Below, piece by piece: positions 7,629 through 7,955 of a stretch of 7,955 nucleotides of DNA. The DNA comes from Sphingobacteriia bacterium (GTDB lineage Bacteria > Bacteroidota > Bacteroidia > Chitinophagales > Chitinophagaceae), in assembly GCA_004293505.1 (NCBI GenBank), contig RDYY01000157.1:1-7955 (forward strand), in the 5' to 3' direction. Numbering within the stretch: position 1 is the stretch's first letter; the number at the start of each line of letters is the position of its first letter. The position numbers were made by a program, and so were the translations under genes. The notes under the pieces were generated by a model. The model searched no databases. It saw nothing but the letters and a program-made list of their open reading frames with translations, and was not told the DNA's origin.

Positions 7629-7826
7629 GTTTTGGTAGCCGAAAATTAACCAAAGTCCCCAGACATCATTCATTAAATATTTGTAATCCCTTCCCATGCG
7701 CTTGCCTTTAAAGCGGCAGCCCTACCATGTGGAGGCAGAAACAAGTAACCTTGGTCCACCCTTGAACACCAACCAATCCATCTGCCAAGCTTGCCGTATA
7801 TTGCACTTTGTTTGAAGCAACCGCAC
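7629..7826. promoter_or_regulatory. divergent intergenic region between the receptor gene and metF
   Basis: This 198-base gap must contain the promoters of both flanking genes. On the minus strand TAATTTTC (7641-7648) matches seven of eight positions of the Bacteroidota -7 element TAnnTTTG, but no well-spaced -33 TTTG accompanies it. On the plus strand TAACCTTG (7746-7753) is likewise a seven-of-eight match without a partner. Small inverted repeats are present: GCTTGCC with GGCAGC (7700-7706 with 7715-7720, one bulge), GTGGA with TCCAC (7729-7733 with 7755-7759) and TTGGT with ACCAA (7751-7755 with 7768-7772). No gene and no known riboswitch core was recognised. Confidence 0.5.
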
Positions 7827-7955
7827 ATGAAAGTTACCGAGCACATCGAAAAAGCAAAGAGCACCCTGATTTCTTTTGAAGTTTTGCCCCCCTTAAAAGG
7901 CAAGACGATTCAAAATGTGTATGACCATTTGGACCCCCTCATGGAGTTCAAGCCT
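7827..7955 (+). CDS. metF: 5,10-methylenetetrahydrofolate reductase, N-terminal 43 residues (cut by window edge)
   Basis: This is the start of the cytoplasmic flavoenzyme that reduces 5,10-methylene-THF to 5-methyl-THF, the methyl donor for methionine synthesis. Only 43 codons are visible. After the ATG, MKVTEHIEKAKSTL leads into ISFEVLPPLKG (residues 15-25). This matches the first beta-strand of the MetF barrel, where the family has S-F-E-(F/V/I)-x-P-P and the glutamate is the catalytic acid (here E18). DHLDPLMEFKP at the edge is typical of Bacteroidota MetF. It is transcribed away from the receptor gene. No SAM-dependent riboswitch core was recognised upstream. The short visible length limits the call, but the N-terminal signature is specific. 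Confidence 0.85.
   Translation, partial: MKVTEHIEKAKSTLISFEVLPPLKGKTIQNVYDHLDPLMEFKP

Noticed and set aside
5592..7697. Receptor start at 7697
   Set aside because: It would put 23 residues before a complete signal peptide that begins at the ATG at 7628.
7786..7793. Palindrome CAAGCTTG ahead of metF as an operator
   Set aside because: A single eight-base palindrome is expected by chance and has no second copy or conserved context.
7629..7826. Cobalamin riboswitch ahead of the receptor gene (minus strand GGGCTGCCGC and GTCTGGGGAC fragments)
   Set aside because: The fragments resemble pieces of the conserved core, but the GCAACTG block and the closing box are absent or out of order, so the fold is not supported.
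7673..7903. A 76-codon minus-strand frame across the metF start
   Set aside because: It overlaps the MetF N-terminus on the opposite strand and has no domain, so it is a chance frame in the divergent region.

Overview
The window reads as chromosomal DNA of a Bacteroidota bacterium, probably from the Chitinophagales/Sphingobacteriales side. This rests on the protein types seen (a bacterial GH3-family adenylating enzyme directly behind lptB, a TonB-dependent receptor with a DPVVVTA TonB box, a metF product starting MKVTEHI) and on the near absence of Shine-Dalgarno-like sites before the starts. It is inferred from sequence character, not from a database match. There are no rRNA, tRNA, insertion-sequence, phage or CRISPR features.

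Layout. Seven genes lie head to tail on the minus strand and one partial gene points the other way at the right edge. In order of minus-strand transcription these are: a TonB-dependent outer-membrane receptor (7628-5592); a secreted protein with a Cys/His/Asp pattern of papain- or C39-like cysteine peptidases (5532-4632, reading frame interrupted by a run of ten T); a small lipoprotein overlapping it by four bases (4635-4045); the lipopolysaccharide-export ATPase LptB (4019-3252); a GH3-family protein (3228-1723); a FabG-type 3-oxoacyl-ACP reductase (1662-907); and a SulP-family anion transporter that runs off the left edge (899-1). The gaps are 59, -4, 25, 23, 60 and 7 bases, so most or all could be one transcript. 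A weak hairpin followed at a distance by a T tract, just behind the receptor gene, is the only visible candidate break. metF begins at 7827 on the plus strand, and the 198-base divergent gap holds both promoters.

How the genes may work together. LptB powers LPS transport to the outer membrane. FabG serves fatty-acid elongation. SulP imports an inorganic anion, probably bicarbonate or sulfate. GH3 proteins activate a carboxylic acid as its adenylate and join it to an acceptor, but the bacterial substrate is unknown. The receptor, peptidase-like protein and lipoprotein form the accessory and least understood part. The peptidase-like protein and lipoprotein are translationally coupled and probably act together in the periplasm or at the cell surface.

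The point most worth following is the T10 tract inside the peptidase signal peptide. Removing one T joins a typical signal peptide to the 261-residue body in one clean frame. As given, translation from the natural ATG stops after 26 residues. The tract could be a phase switch, a transcriptional slippage site, a real inactivating mutation or a sequencing error.
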